Below, one piece after another: positions 25,856 to 34,842 of a DNA stretch of 64,000 nt. Within the stretch, counting starts at the first letter, position 1, and each line of letters starts with the position of its first letter. The notes beneath the pieces are model-generated. The model searched no databases, had not been told where the DNA came from, and saw nothing but the letters and a program-made list of their open reading frames with translations. The stretch is from Methylotenera sp. (GTDB lineage: Bacteria; Pseudomonadota; Gammaproteobacteria; Burkholderiales; Methylophilaceae). Position numbers and translations under genes: made by a program. The stretch spans positions 62,001 to 126,000 of the forward strand of contig JACMNB010000007.1 in NCBI GenBank assembly GCA_014378845.1. Direction: 5' to 3'.

Positions 25856-28501
25856 CTATTTCTGCGTTTCAACCATCACAAGCGGCGCATCAGCTGGTTT
25901 AGCTTCTGCCTCTTGTTTCCAATTGGGCGCTTTACGCGGCGCTTTGGGTTGAATTACCTCAACGATTGACGGTACGTTATTATTGCCTTTGGTTTCTATC
26001 ATTTGTAAATCGCCAGTCATGGGTGCCGCTGCTTTTGCAAGTTTGGCGACAGGTTTTTTGGCTGCTTTTGCTTTAGGCTGTTTTTCTGCTTTTGGTTTAG
26101 CAAGCGTTTCAACAGTCGCAGCTAAAGGTTTAGTGGCAACAATTTCAATACTGCCATCAACAGCAATGGGTGACGAAGCTTGTTTTGGCGCTACTTTTGC
26201 TTTTGGCGCTGCTTTTAACGGTTTTTCTTTCGCTACTTTTGCAATAGGAGCTTCTACTGGTGCCACATCAACAACGATTGGCGCAGTATCTGCAACAACA
26301 TCGTTTGGAACAAACGCAGGCGATTCAAGATTTAAGTCACGATTTTGGTCACGGTCACGATTTTTATTGCGATTACGGCCACCACGGCGGCTGCGACCAG
26401 TGCGTTCTGGGCGCGGCGTATTGGCTTCAACACCCACTTGCGCGGTGGTTGCTGCTGCAAATTCTTTTGTCTCAACATTTTCAACTGCTTTATTGACTTC
26501 TTGCGCTGGTCTTGGAGGCCTTGGTGACCGTTCAGGACGCGGCTGTTGGTTAGCTTGTTGATTATTAGCCGGCTGTGCACGCGCCCCTTGTTGCGGTTTT
26601 TCAGAGCGCTCAGCAGTATTGTTTCTGTCGCGGCTATTGGCAGTGCGGTCGCGGTTGCGATTACGTTCTTGATTACTGCTTCGGTCGCGATTGCCACGAT
26701 TACGATCGCCATTATGATTACGGGCATTTTCAAGCGCTTCGATTGCCGTTTTATCTTCCGCTTTTGCTTCAACCACAACTGGTTTGCCAACAATTAATTG
26801 CTTAATGCGTCCAAAAATGCCTAATTTGGCAATTGGCGCAGCGGCTTTTGTTTCTACTATGCTTTCAACGCTGCGCTCAGCCACCAGCGGCGCAGATGTT
26901 GCAGACTTAATACCTTTTACTAGCGCTTCAGGCGCTTTTGGCGCAGTTTCCTCATTTAAGCTACGCACATAAGCCGTCTCTGCAGGTAAATCAACCATTT
27001 TGTAGCTAGCTTGCGAGGTTTCTTCATTCACATCATCATGCTTAATGCGCACAATAGTGTAATTGGGGGTTTCCATATGAATATTAGGAATTAAAACCAC
27101 TTCAACACCCATGCGCTGTTCAATTTTATGAATATCGGCGCGTTTTTCATTCAGCAAGAAAGTGGCCGCTTCAACAGGCAATTGCACCTGAATAATCGCG
27201 CTATTGTCTTTCATTGCTTCTTCTTGGGTGATGCGCAAAATGTGCAAAGCGGTTGATTCAATACCGCGAATGTGACCAGTGCCACTACAGCGCGGGCAAG
27301 CCGCATGGTTGGTTTCACCTAAGCTTGGGCGCAAGCGTTGGCGCGATAATTCTAGCAAACCAAAGCGTGAAATTTTGCCCGTTTGTACGCGCGCGCGGTC
27401 TGCATGCAAAGCGTCGCGCAGGGTATTTTCTACGTCGCGTTGATTTTTTGGGTTTTCCATGTCAATAAAATCGATCACCACCAAGCCGCCAAGATCGCGT
27501 AAGCGCAATTGGCGCGCTACTTCTTCTGCTGCTTCTAAGTTAGTGTTAAAGGCGGTTTGCTCAATGTCGCTGCCTTTAATGCTGCGGCCAGAGTTAACGT
27601 CCACCGAAACTAGCGCTTCGGTATGGTCAATTACAATCGCGCCGCCAGAAGGCAAGCAAACCTCTCTTGAAAAAGCGGATTCGATTTGATGTTCGATTTG
27701 AAAGCGCGAAAATAAAGGCACTTCATCTTGGTATAACTTTACATGCGCCACATTGCCTGGCATCACGTGGTTCATAAATTGCACGGCTTGCTCGTAAACA
27801 TCGGGTGTATCGATTAAGATTTCGTTGATGTCGGCGCTAAAATAATCGCGAATCGCGCGAATCACTAAGCTGCCTTCTTGGTAGATTAAAAAAGCGCCAG
27901 CTTGAATGTGCGAAGCTTCTTCAACCGCTGTCCACAGTTGCGTTAAGTAGTTTAAGTCCCACTGCAACTCTTCTGCATTGCGGCCAATACCAGCGGTGCG
28001 CGCAATAATGCTCATGCCTTTTGGTACTTCTAATTGCGCTAACACATCGCGTAATTCGTTACGGTCTTCACCTTCAATACGGCGCGAAACGCCGCCGCCA
28101 CGCGGGTTGTTTGGCATCAAAACCAAGTAACGACCAGCGAGTGAGATAAAAGTGGTGAGTGCTGCTCCTTTGTTACCGCGCTCGTCTTTGTCCACTTGCA
28201 CGATTAACTCTTGACCTTCTTTAATCACATCTTGAATACGCATTTTGCCGCCTTCAGATTTGTCTGAAAAGTAGCTGCGTGATATTTCTTTAAAGGGTAA
28301 AAAGCCGTGGCGCTCTTGTCCGTAATCGACAAAAGCGGCTTCTAGTGAAGGCTCTACGCGGGTAATCACACCTTTGTAAATGTTGCTTTTACGCTGTTCT
28401 TTGCCAGCGTGTTCAATATCTAAATCGACTAATTTTTGTCCATCGACAATCGCAACGCGTAATTCTTCTGATTGCGTTGCATTAAATAACATGCGTTTCA
28501 T
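25856..28501 (-). CDS. rne: Ribonuclease E
   Basis: RNase E is the main endonuclease of mRNA decay and of rRNA and tRNA processing. The 881-residue product begins [20 protein letters not shown] and has the S1 RNA-binding domain (about 37-120), the DNase I-like catalytic part with the metal-binding Asp residues in [10 protein letters not shown] and [13 protein letters not shown], and the zinc-link CPRC at about 400. The C-terminal half (from about 520) is unstructured. It is rich in Arg, Asn and Asp (the NRDRNRGN type) and in Ala, Pro and Lys, as expected for RNA and degradosome-partner binding. GGGAG precedes the ATG. It is divergent from rluC, as in E. coli. Confidence 0.95.
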   Translation of the reverse strand: MKRMLFNATQSEELRVAIVDGQKLVDLDIEHAGKEQRKSNIYKGVITRVEPSLEAAFVDYGQERHGFLPFKEISRSYFSDKSEGGKMRIQDVIKEGQELIVQVDKDERGNKGAALTTFISLAGRYLVLMPNNPRGGGVSRRIEGEDRNELRDVLAQLEVPKGMSIIARTAGIGRNAEELQWDLNYLTQLWTAVEEASHIQAGAFLIYQEGSLVIRAIRDYFSADINEILIDTPDVYEQAVQFMNHVMPGNVAHVKLYQDEVPLFSRFQIEHQIESAFSREVCLPSGGAIVIDHTEALVSVDVNSGRSIKGSDIEQTAFNTNLEAAEEVARQLRLRDLGGLVVIDFIDMENPKNQRDVENTLRDALHADRARVQTGKISRFGLLELSRQRLRPSLGETNHAACPRCSGTGHIRGIESTALHILRITQEEAMKDNSAIIQVQLPVEAATFLLNEKRADIHKIEQRMGVEVVLIPNIHMETPNYTIVRIKHDDVNEETSQASYKMVDLPAETAYVRSLNEETAPKAPEALVKGIKSATSAPLVAERSVESIVETKAAAPIAKLGIFGRIKQLIVGKPVVVEAKAEDKTAIEALENARNHNGDRNRGNRDRSSNQERNRNRDRTANSRDRNNTAERSEKPQQGARAQPANNQQANQQPRPERSPRPPRPAQEVNKAVENVETKEFAAATTAQVGVEANTPRPERTGRSRRGGRNRNKNRDRDQNRDLNLESPAFVPNDVVADTAPIVVDVAPVEAPIAKVAKEKPLKAAPKAKVAPKQASSPIAVDGSIEIVATKPLAATVETLAKPKAEKQPKAKAAKKPVAKLAKAAAPMTGDLQMIETKGNNNVPSIVEVIQPKAPRKAPNWKQEAEAKPADAPLVMVETQK

Positions 28502-29095
28502 GGTGTACTCCCGCGCGTGTACCGGGCAGACAGAATCGTATAGGAGACTAAAGTGTTTAAGAGGGAATTAAAAGCGCAAATTTAGCACTTAATTAACTGA
28601 ACACGCGCATTAATGCAGCCATTTTGCTACTGGGCCGCTAAAAATTAACTTGACGCACTGGAGCGTTTTTTGAAAATCGCGGCTAATAAAGCGCAATTTT
28701 TGGTTATGTTACAAGCCAAGTTAATTTAAGAAATCTGGGTGCTGCTTAGTATTTATGCTCAACAGTTTGATGCAAACAATTTTCATGTGAAATTGTTTTG
28801 TATCGATGTTTTATCGCTAAGTTGAGCGTAAATCCGTTAAAATTCGGTCTTTAGACACTTTAGTCGCGTTTATGTTTATTTGTCTGCGGCGGCTAAGGCG
28901 CACTATTTTATTACTACATTTTTATCGCTACTTAAAATATGGCGAGCGATTTAACCAAAATTTATGGATGCAACCAAGCATATTGGCTAACGTTTTTAAG
29001 TTGATGATTTATTTCAACAACTTGGTTAGTATAGGCGCAATCAACAGTTTAAGCAAAATTAATCATCCCAATTTTCAAGGCAATTTAGTCATTTA
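28502..29095. other. 594-bp divergent spacer between rne and rluC, with hairpin
   Basis: The spacer must hold the rne leader and the rluC promoter. The main structure is a hairpin at 28773-28800 in which CAAACAATTT pairs with AAATTGTTTTG with one bulged base. In E. coli a long structured rne 5' leader carries feedback control by RNase E; the length here permits the same. A 74-codon frame at 28872-29096 touching rluC has no ribosome-binding site and unremarkable composition, so I do not call it. Confidence 0.55.
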
Positions 29096-30091
29096 ATGAA
29101 TCAAAACAACACAATCGGTGCAAGTGCCGCCAGTAATGTGACAATCGACGAGGCTTCGGACGGGCAACGCATTGATAATTTTTTGGCTAAAACACTTAAA
29201 GGCGTGCCCAAAAGCCATATTTATCGCATTTTACGCAGTGGCGAAGTGCGCGTGAACAAAGGCCGTATCGACGCATCTTATAAATTAGCTTTGAACGATG
29301 TTGTGCGCGTGCCGCCAATACGCATTGCAGCCAATGATAAAGAGGTTTTTGATTTAAAACAAAACAGCGCGGCTGCAACTTCGGTGCTAGAAAGTACGAT
29401 TATTTTTGAGGACGATGCCTTATTAGTGATTGATAAACCTGCGGGATTCGCCGTGCATGGCGGCAGTGGCGTTAGTCGCGGCGTGATAGAACAAATGCGT
29501 ATGGAACGGCCTAAAGCCAAGTTTTTAGAGCTGGTACACAGGCTAGATCGGGAAACGTCTGGCGTGTTGATGTTAGCTAAAAAACGCGTTGCACTAGTGG
29601 CGCTGCACGAAATGATTCGCAACAACCAAACCGACAAGCGCTATTTAATGCTGGTGGCGGGCGAGTGGACGGAAAAGAAAAAACGCGTGAGGCTAGATTT
29701 GCAAAAATACGTGCTGCCCAATGGCGAGCGGCGCGTGAATGTGGTGCTTGATAAAAGCAAAGATAAATACGACCAAGCACAAGTTTCGGAAACCATTTTC
29801 TATTTAAAACAAGCGTTTAATGGCTTTAGTTTGCTTGAAGCGCAACTTATTACTGGCCGCACACATCAATTAAGGGTGCAGTTGGCGCATTTGGGTTTTC
29901 CTATTATTGGCGATGACAAATATGGCGATTTTGCCAATAATAAAGCGCTGCAAAAAAAGGGTTTAAAACGCATGTTTTTACATTCGGCTGAAACAAATTT
30001 AAAGCATCCTGTTTCGGGTGAGCAGTTAAAGTTAAGCGCAGCTTTACCCACGGAATTACAAAAATTTATGACCAGTTTGGTCAGTAAATAA
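29096..30091 (+). CDS. rluC: 23S rRNA pseudouridine synthase RluC type
   Basis: RluC forms pseudouridines 955, 2504 and 2580 of 23S rRNA in E. coli. The 331-residue product has an N-terminal S4 RNA-binding domain (about 20-85, QRIDNFLAKTLKGVPKSHIYRILRSGEVRVN) and the RluA-type catalytic domain with Asp151 in HRLDRETSG, then GRTHQLRVQLAHLGFPIIGD. The divergent position next to rne is the same as in E. coli and supports RluC over RluD. Downstream genes follow at 10-65 base gaps and probably form one operon. Confidence 0.92.
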   Translation: MNQNNTIGASAASNVTIDEASDGQRIDNFLAKTLKGVPKSHIYRILRSGEVRVNKGRIDASYKLALNDVVRVPPIRIAANDKEVFDLKQNSAAATSVLESTIIFEDDALLVIDKPAGFAVHGGSGVSRGVIEQMRMERPKAKFLELVHRLDRETSGVLMLAKKRVALVALHEMIRNNQTDKRYLMLVAGEWTEKKKRVRLDLQKYVLPNGERRVNVVLDKSKDKYDQAQVSETIFYLKQAFNGFSLLEAQLITGRTHQLRVQLAHLGFPIIGDDKYGDFANNKALQKKGLKRMFLHSAETNLKHPVSGEQLKLSAALPTELQKFMTSLVSK

Positions 30092-30113
30092 TCTTAGAAA
30101 AGAAAAAGGATTT

Positions 30114-30767
30114 ATGAGTAAGCAATTTGATTTAATTGTGTGGGATTGGGACGGCACGCTGGCCGATTCCACAGGCATGATCACCAGCGCATTAGTAGAT
30201 GCGGCCGAGCAAGTGGGCTTGCCGATATTAGACCCAGCTGCCGCGCGTAGCATTATTGGCCTGGGGTTAAAAGAGAGTATTCATGCGTTATTTGGCGATT
30301 TGCCTGCAGAAAAAGCGCAGGCATTGGCACGGCAATACACTGCCAATTATTATGCCGGCGAGGCACAGATTCCGCTTTTTGCAGGCGCAAAAGAAACGAT
30401 AATCGAGCTGAATCGTCGCGGCTTTAAATTGGCCGTGGCCACAGGCAAAGGTAGGCGCGGGCTTAATTTGGCGTTAGAGCATTGCGGTTTAGCGCCTTAT
30501 TTTCACGCCACCAAAACGGTAGATGAATGCTTTTCTAAGCCGCATCCGCAAATGCTAGACGAGTTGATGGACGAATTGATTGTGCGGCCAGAACGCACGC
30601 TGATGATTGGCGACACCAGCTATGACTTGCAAATGGCTAGCAATGCGCGTGTGCCCGCCGCAGCGGTAACCTTTGGTGCGCAATCGCGCGATAAATTATT
30701 GGGTTACAATAGCATTGCCATGTTTGATGATTTTAAAGATTTAAGCGCTTGGCTTTTAAGTGTTTAA
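30114..30767 (+). CDS. HAD-superfamily phosphatase, phosphoglycolate phosphatase-like
   Basis: The 217-residue product has the HAD catalytic motif DWDGTLADS with Asp11 (nucleophile) and Asp13, a helical cap (about 18-90), motif II ATGKG, motif III Lys in FSKPHPQM, and motif IV MIGDTSYDLQMA. The cap and length match the Gph/PpaX group, so small phosphate esters are likely substrates, but the actual one is not shown. AAAAGGA precedes the ATG. It lies between rluC and a Rieske protein gene, an order I recall from other betaproteobacteria. Confidence 0.85.
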   Translation: MSKQFDLIVWDWDGTLADSTGMITSALVDAAEQVGLPILDPAAARSIIGLGLKESIHALFGDLPAEKAQALARQYTANYYAGEAQIPLFAGAKETIIELNRRGFKLAVATGKGRRGLNLALEHCGLAPYFHATKTVDECFSKPHPQMLDELMDELIVRPERTLMIGDTSYDLQMASNARVPAAAVTFGAQSRDKLLGYNSIAMFDDFKDLSAWLLSV

Positions 30768-30777
30768 TTACAAGTAA

Positions 30778-31149
30778 ATGCACAACAACACCATTATTTT
30801 AGATAGTCACGATTTGCAGGAAAAATCACTTGGCTTACGCTTTAAATTGCCGCAATTGGGCGATTTTGCTACAGGATTTGTGGTGCGTTTTCACGGCAAA
30901 GCGCACGCTTATGTTAATCAATGTGCGCATGTGCCAGTGGAGCTTGATTGGAATCAAGGCGAATTTTTTACCGCGAGTAAAGATTATTTAATCTGCGCCA
31001 CGCACGGCGCGCATTATGCGCCCGATACTGGCCACTGCGTGATGGGCCCGTGTAAAGGTAAAAGCTTGCATGCATTGCCAGTCACAGAGCAGAATCATCA
31101 AATTACGATTCACTTAGATAAACTGCACAAAACAATTATCTTCAAATAA
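30778..31149 (+). CDS. Rieske [2Fe-2S] ferredoxin-like protein
   Basis: The 123-residue product has both cluster-binding halves of a Rieske domain: Cys49-Ala-His51 and Cys73-Ala-Thr-His76, with a 21-residue spacing, followed by GAHYAPDTGHCVMGPCKGKSL, which supplies the conserved proline-loop region. It has no signal peptide, so it is a soluble cytosolic electron carrier or a regulatory subunit. No oxygenase lies nearby. It starts ten bases after the HAD gene and precedes the S49 protease gene. Confidence 0.87.
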   Translation: MHNNTIILDSHDLQEKSLGLRFKLPQLGDFATGFVVRFHGKAHAYVNQCAHVPVELDWNQGEFFTASKDYLICATHGAHYAPDTGHCVMGPCKGKSLHALPVTEQNHQITIHLDKLHKTIIFK

Positions 31150-31214
31150 ATTAACCTTCGCACATAACAATTAGCTTCACAAATAGATAAAAATTGATCA
31201 ATTAGGAAACCGAA

Positions 31215-32168
31215 ATGGCAAACGAAATTAACCCTCAAGATAACAATTGGCAACAACAAACCATCGAAAAATTGGCGCTTTCTGGCTATAAAGAACAGAA
31301 AAGCGCGCGCCGTTGGAGCATCTTTTTTAAACTGCTGACTTTTGCCTACTTAGGCTATTTGTTAATCATGGCGTCTGGCTGGTTAGGTGGTAAAAATACC
31401 GCCAGCCCTCACACTGCTTTAATTGACGTCAACGGCGTAATCGAAGCGGGCGGTGCGGTGAATGCAGATTCATTTATCAGCAGTTTGCACGACGCGTATG
31501 ACAGCGCTGGCACCAAAGGCATTATTCTGCGCTTTAACACGCCAGGTGGCAGCCCCGTGCAAGCGGGCATTATCAACGATGAAATTAAACGCCAAAAAGC
31601 CTTGCACCCAAAAATCCCTGTTTATGGCGTGGTGGAAGATATTTGCGCATCGGGTGGTTATTACATTGCCGTTGCCACCGATAAAATCTATGTGGATAAA
31701 GGCAGTATCGTTGGCTCAATCGGCGTGTTAATGGATGGCTTTGGCTTTACCGAAGTCATGAAAAAAGTGGGGGTAGAGCGCCGTTTAATGACCGCAGGCG
31801 AAAACAAAGGCATGTTAGATCCGTTTTCACCGCTCAACCCAAAACATGAAACGCTGGCGCAAGCCATGCTAAACGAAGTGCATGAGCAGTTTAAGACTGT
31901 GGTGCGACAAGGTCGTGGTAGCCGTCTAAAAGAAACACCAGAAACCTTTAGCGGACTATTTTGGAGTGGTGAGCAAAGCATTAAGTTGGGCTTGGCCGAT
32001 TCGCTAGGCAGCGCACATTTTGTAGCGCGTGAAGTGATTAAGCAAGAAGATATTATTGATTACACCACTCAAGAAACCGTGGTAGACCGCTTTGCTAAAC
32101 GCTTTGGCGCGAGTATGGCGCAATCGATTGGGATTGATGCGCTTACAAAAGGCTTGCAGTTAAGGTAG
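31215..32168 (+). CDS. sppA: S49 family signal peptide peptidase (SppA, short type)
   Basis: SppA digests cleaved signal peptides in the inner membrane from the periplasmic side. The 317-residue product is the half-length bacterial form. It has a cytosolic N-terminus, one membrane segment at about 36-56, and the serine protease domain with catalytic Ser146 in ICASGGYYIA and general base Lys198 in TAGENKGM. GSIVGSIGVLMD and FNTPGGSPVQAG are family landmarks. TAGGAAA precedes the ATG. It is the last gene of the rluC group before convergent DNA with palindromes. Confidence 0.9.
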   Translation: MANEINPQDNNWQQQTIEKLALSGYKEQKSARRWSIFFKLLTFAYLGYLLIMASGWLGGKNTASPHTALIDVNGVIEAGGAVNADSFISSLHDAYDSAGTKGIILRFNTPGGSPVQAGIINDEIKRQKALHPKIPVYGVVEDICASGGYYIAVATDKIYVDKGSIVGSIGVLMDGFGFTEVMKKVGVERRLMTAGENKGMLDPFSPLNPKHETLAQAMLNEVHEQFKTVVRQGRGSRLKETPETFSGLFWSGEQSIKLGLADSLGSAHFVAREVIKQEDIIDYTTQETVVDRFAKRFGASMAQSIGIDALTKGLQLR

Positions 32169-32224
32169 GTGTTTAAGCCGCAGAGCCAGTCCGTGCTTTG
32201 GATGGAATTCAGCTAGCAGATTTT

Positions 32225-32302
32225 GTAGGGTGGGTCACATGTGACCCACGCGTTATAAAGGTGAAATTTGCAACAACCGCGTGGGTTCAAGAACCCACCC
32301 CA
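32225..32302. repeat. Inverted pair of palindromic REP-like elements
   Basis: The left copy contains a perfect 20-bp palindrome at 32230-32249 (GTGGGTCACATGTGACCCAC). The right copy at 32281-32298 (GTGGGTTC..GAACCCAC) is the same element inverted: both carry the flank TAGGGTGGG or its like on the outer side and CGCG on the inner side. The pair sits between the converging sppA and small membrane protein genes and may end transcription. Confidence 0.8.
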
Positions 32303-32331
32303 CTAGACTACGAACTCACGCTATTTACGAG

Positions 32332-32604
32332 CTAGTTCATGATTTCATAAACTAAAAGGCCAGCCACAAAAACAATTGTACCAAAGACTATCAAAATACG
32401 AATCGAAGGATAAATACTCCATAACCAGATTCCACCAAACCAAATTACCGCGAGAAAAGCTAATATAAAAGCAATTGCGATTAATAACACAACCAACTTA
32501 ATAATTGTTTTAAAAACTCTTTTTCTAATTTCACCTAGAGAAATGGCAAAAACAAATATCAAAATTAGTAATATAACTGAAATGTATATGTATTTTATCC
32601 CCAA
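32332..32604 (-). CDS. Small membrane protein of unknown function
   Basis: I do not recognise this 90-residue protein. It has three hydrophobic segments (about 5-23, 33-60 and 65-88), a short basic loop (EIRKRVFKTIIK) and an unusual richness in Ile. The start is TTG at 32604, with AGGA five bases upstream, which supports translation. Codon use is more AT-rich than in its neighbours. It stands alone, flanked on both sides by repeats, so recent acquisition is possible. Confidence 0.55.
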   Translation of the reverse strand: MGIKYIYISVILLILIFVFAISLGEIRKRVFKTIIKLVVLLIAIAFILAFLAVIWFGGIWLWSIYPSIRILIVFGTIVFVAGLLVYEIMN

Positions 32605-32727
32605 TAAAATCCTGAATTGCTATTGATATGACTTTAGTAAGTAGGGTGTGCAAGTTGAATTATTTGCACACCATTACAGTTTAAACAATCATAATTTAAG
32701 GCTGTAACTTGCCGCTGTCGCGCGACT

Positions 32728-32915
32728 GGCGAGTTTCTTCCTTTTGTTTATCCAAAAGAAAGAAACCAAAGAAAAAGCTACCCCCTACCGCTTGTTTCCT
32801 GCGCTTCTCGCCAAAGCGGGCAGCTGCGGAACTTGACTTTCAGTCTCAGGCAGTCCTCGCCGAAAACTCCCGCTTTAACTGTGCTGCTCGGCGCGGCAGC
32901 AGGGGATTTAAAGTC
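32728..32915. repeat. ~190-bp dispersed repeat, copy A
   Basis: It opens with a hairpin formed by CTTCCTTTTG and CAAAAGAAAG, followed by GAAACCAAAGAAAAAGC. It contains GCTGCGGAACTT and ends TCCTCGCCGAAAACTCCCGC...GCTCGGCGCGGCAGCAGGGGA. The same blocks occur in the same order at 58312-58516. The plus-strand frame at 32709-32927 encodes KRKKPKKK and looks like the spurious proteins predicted from this repeat type in other genomes. The 32605-33102 spacer holds this element and the next one. Confidence 0.75.
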
Positions 32916-32972
32916 AAAATCAAGTGAATGCGGCGCCGCTAGTTCTTTAACAAATCTTTCATATTTCTACTC

Positions 32973-33085
32973 CGTTATTCCAGCGCAGGTTGGAATTCAT
33001 GCAACTCACATGCTTAACTTGGCTTTAATAGGCAACTACTTTAAGTTCCAACTAGTTTGGATTCTGGCCTACGCCAGAATGACGG
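32973..33085. repeat. Inverted-repeat element downstream of pgi
   Basis: The left arm (32973-32999, CCGTTATTCCAGCGCAGGTT...) and the right arm (33059-33085, GGATTCTGGCCTACGCCAGA...) are imperfect inverted copies of a CCGTCATTC...GAATCC element about 27 bases long. They flank some 60 bases of unrelated sequence. It lies just beyond the pgi stop and may serve as its transcript end. A related single arm occurs at 58175-58200. Confidence 0.7.
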
Positions 33086-33102
33086 TAGTTATTATCACCA
33101 GC

Positions 33103-34755
33103 CTATTTCAGCGCTTTGGTATGATTAATCAACCCATTAGTCGAGCTGTCGTAATTGCTCACTACCTCATCACTCGTCAATTGCGGCAAGATTTGCTGTG
33201 CGATTTGCTTGCCATATTCCACTCCCCATTGATCAAAGCTGTTGATATCCCACATCATGCCTTGCACGAATATTTTGTGCTCGTACAGCGCAATTAGCTT
33301 GCCAAGGGTGTTTGGCGTAAGCGTGTCGAACATAATAGAGGTATTAGGTCGGTTGCCTTCAAACACTTTGTGCGGCAGTAGATTTTCTAATGCTTCGCCG
33401 CTTAAGCCTTGTTTTTCAAGCTCCGCGCGCGCTTGTTCTTTGGTTTTACCCAACATAAGCGATTGTGTTTGTGCAAAGAAGTTAGCCAGCAAAATTTTGT
33501 GGTGTGCGTAGCCATGCTTGCCAATCGCATAATGACTATGCACAGGCATTAAAAAGTCGGCAGGCACAATTTGCGTGCCTTGGTGAATAAGTTGGTAAAA
33601 GGCATGTTGGCCGTTGGTGCCAGCCTCGCCCCAAATTACTGGGCCCGTTTTATATTGCACACGGCTACCGTCGCGGCAGATAAATTTTCCATTACTTTCC
33701 ATATCGGCTTGTTGCAGATAAGCTGGAAAGCGCGCCATGCCTTGATCGTAAGGCAGTATGGCATGCGTATCGACATGAAAAAAGTTGTTATACCAGATGC
33801 CGATTAAGGCCAAAATCACAGGCATGTTTTGCTCTAACGGTGCGGTTTTAAAATGCACGTCCATTTCATGCGCGCCTGTGAGCAAGGCTTCAAAATTATC
33901 CATGCCCACGTACAAGGCAATGGATAAGCCGATGGCAGACCATAGCGAATAGCGACCGCCGACCCAATCCCAAAATTGGAACATATTGGCAGTATCAATA
34001 CCAAAATCAGCTACGGCTATGGCATTGGTTGATAGCGCCACAAAGTGCTTGGCAACATGCTTATTATCTTTTGCGCTCTCTAAAAACCAAGTGCGCGCAG
34101 AGGTCGCATTGGTCATGGTTTCTTGCGTGGTAAAGGTTTTTGAAGCCACGATAAACAGCGTGGTTTCAGATTTGCATTTTTCTAGCGCGCGCATCAAATG
34201 CGCACCGTCAATATTCGATACAAAGTGAATATTTAAATTAGGGCTGGCATAAGGCTTAAGCGCATCGCAAACCATGACAGGGCCTAAATCGGAGCCGCCG
34301 ATGCCAATATTCACAATATCGGTGATGCGTTTGCCAGTAAAGCCAAGCCAGTTTCCGCTGCGCACTTTATCGCTAAAGGTGCGCATTTGTGCCAGCACCG
34401 CGTTTACATCAGGCATCACATCTTTGCCATCCACGTACACTGGCGTACTGGCGCGGTTGCGCAGGGCGGTGTGCAGCACAGCGCGATTTTCGGTGATGTT
34501 GATTTTTTCACCCGCAAACATGCTATCGCGCCATTGTTCTATTTTAGCTTCGCGCGCCATTTGTAATAGCAAAGGCAGCGTTTCATCGGTAATACGATGT
34601 TTGGAGTAATCGAACAGTAAATCATCAAACTTTAGGCTGTATTTTTCAAAGCGTTTTGAATCGGCTGCGAACAAATCCCGCATGTGTAGTGGCACGACCA
34701 TTTTTTGGTGCGCACAAAGTTTTTGCCAAGTAGGGAATTGAGTCAATGTTGTCAT
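33103..34755 (-). CDS. pgi: Glucose-6-phosphate isomerase
   Basis: Pgi interconverts glucose-6-phosphate and fructose-6-phosphate, linking sugar storage with central carbon flow (in RuMP-cycle methylotrophs, with formaldehyde assimilation). The 550-residue product has family length and both signatures: [16 protein letters not shown] with [13 protein letters not shown], and the C-terminal [20 protein letters not shown] plus [18 protein letters not shown] with the catalytic Lys. It lies 87 bases downstream of glgB on the same strand, so co-transcription is possible. The gap is AT-rich with one weak 8-bp hairpin (34794-34814). Confidence 0.97.
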   Translation of the reverse strand: MTTLTQFPTWQKLCAHQKMVVPLHMRDLFAADSKRFEKYSLKFDDLLFDYSKHRITDETLPLLLQMAREAKIEQWRDSMFAGEKINITENRAVLHTALRNRASTPVYVDGKDVMPDVNAVLAQMRTFSDKVRSGNWLGFTGKRITDIVNIGIGGSDLGPVMVCDALKPYASPNLNIHFVSNIDGAHLMRALEKCKSETTLFIVASKTFTTQETMTNATSARTWFLESAKDNKHVAKHFVALSTNAIAVADFGIDTANMFQFWDWVGGRYSLWSAIGLSIALYVGMDNFEALLTGAHEMDVHFKTAPLEQNMPVILALIGIWYNNFFHVDTHAILPYDQGMARFPAYLQQADMESNGKFICRDGSRVQYKTGPVIWGEAGTNGQHAFYQLIHQGTQIVPADFLMPVHSHYAIGKHGYAHHKILLANFFAQTQSLMLGKTKEQARAELEKQGLSGEALENLLPHKVFEGNRPNTSIMFDTLTPNTLGKLIALYEHKIFVQGMMWDINSFDQWGVEYGKQIAQQILPQLTSDEVVSNYDSSTNGLINHTKALK

Positions 34756-34842
34756 TTATTATTTAAAATATTTAGTTATAATTTATATTTAATGTAAATT
34801 ATTAAGTAATTTACTGTGTATTTTACTAGGTTTAATCTAGGT

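Noticed and set aside
26332-26805. Several long frames on both strands inside rne
   Set aside because: They arise from the low-complexity Arg/Asn/Asp-rich C-terminal coding sequence of RNase E.
28872-29096. 74-codon open frame ending at the rluC start
   Set aside because: No ribosome-binding site, no recognisable motif and odd composition. It lies in the spacer expected to hold the rluC promoter and rne leader.
32709-32927. 72-codon frame with KRKKPKKK
   Set aside because: It coincides with the dispersed ~200-bp repeat; the other copy at 58312-58516 does not preserve the frame, so it is probably not a protein gene.
32833-33297. 154-codon frame on the plus strand across the repeats and into pgi
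   Set aside because: The second half is antisense to pgi and the first half is repeat sequence.
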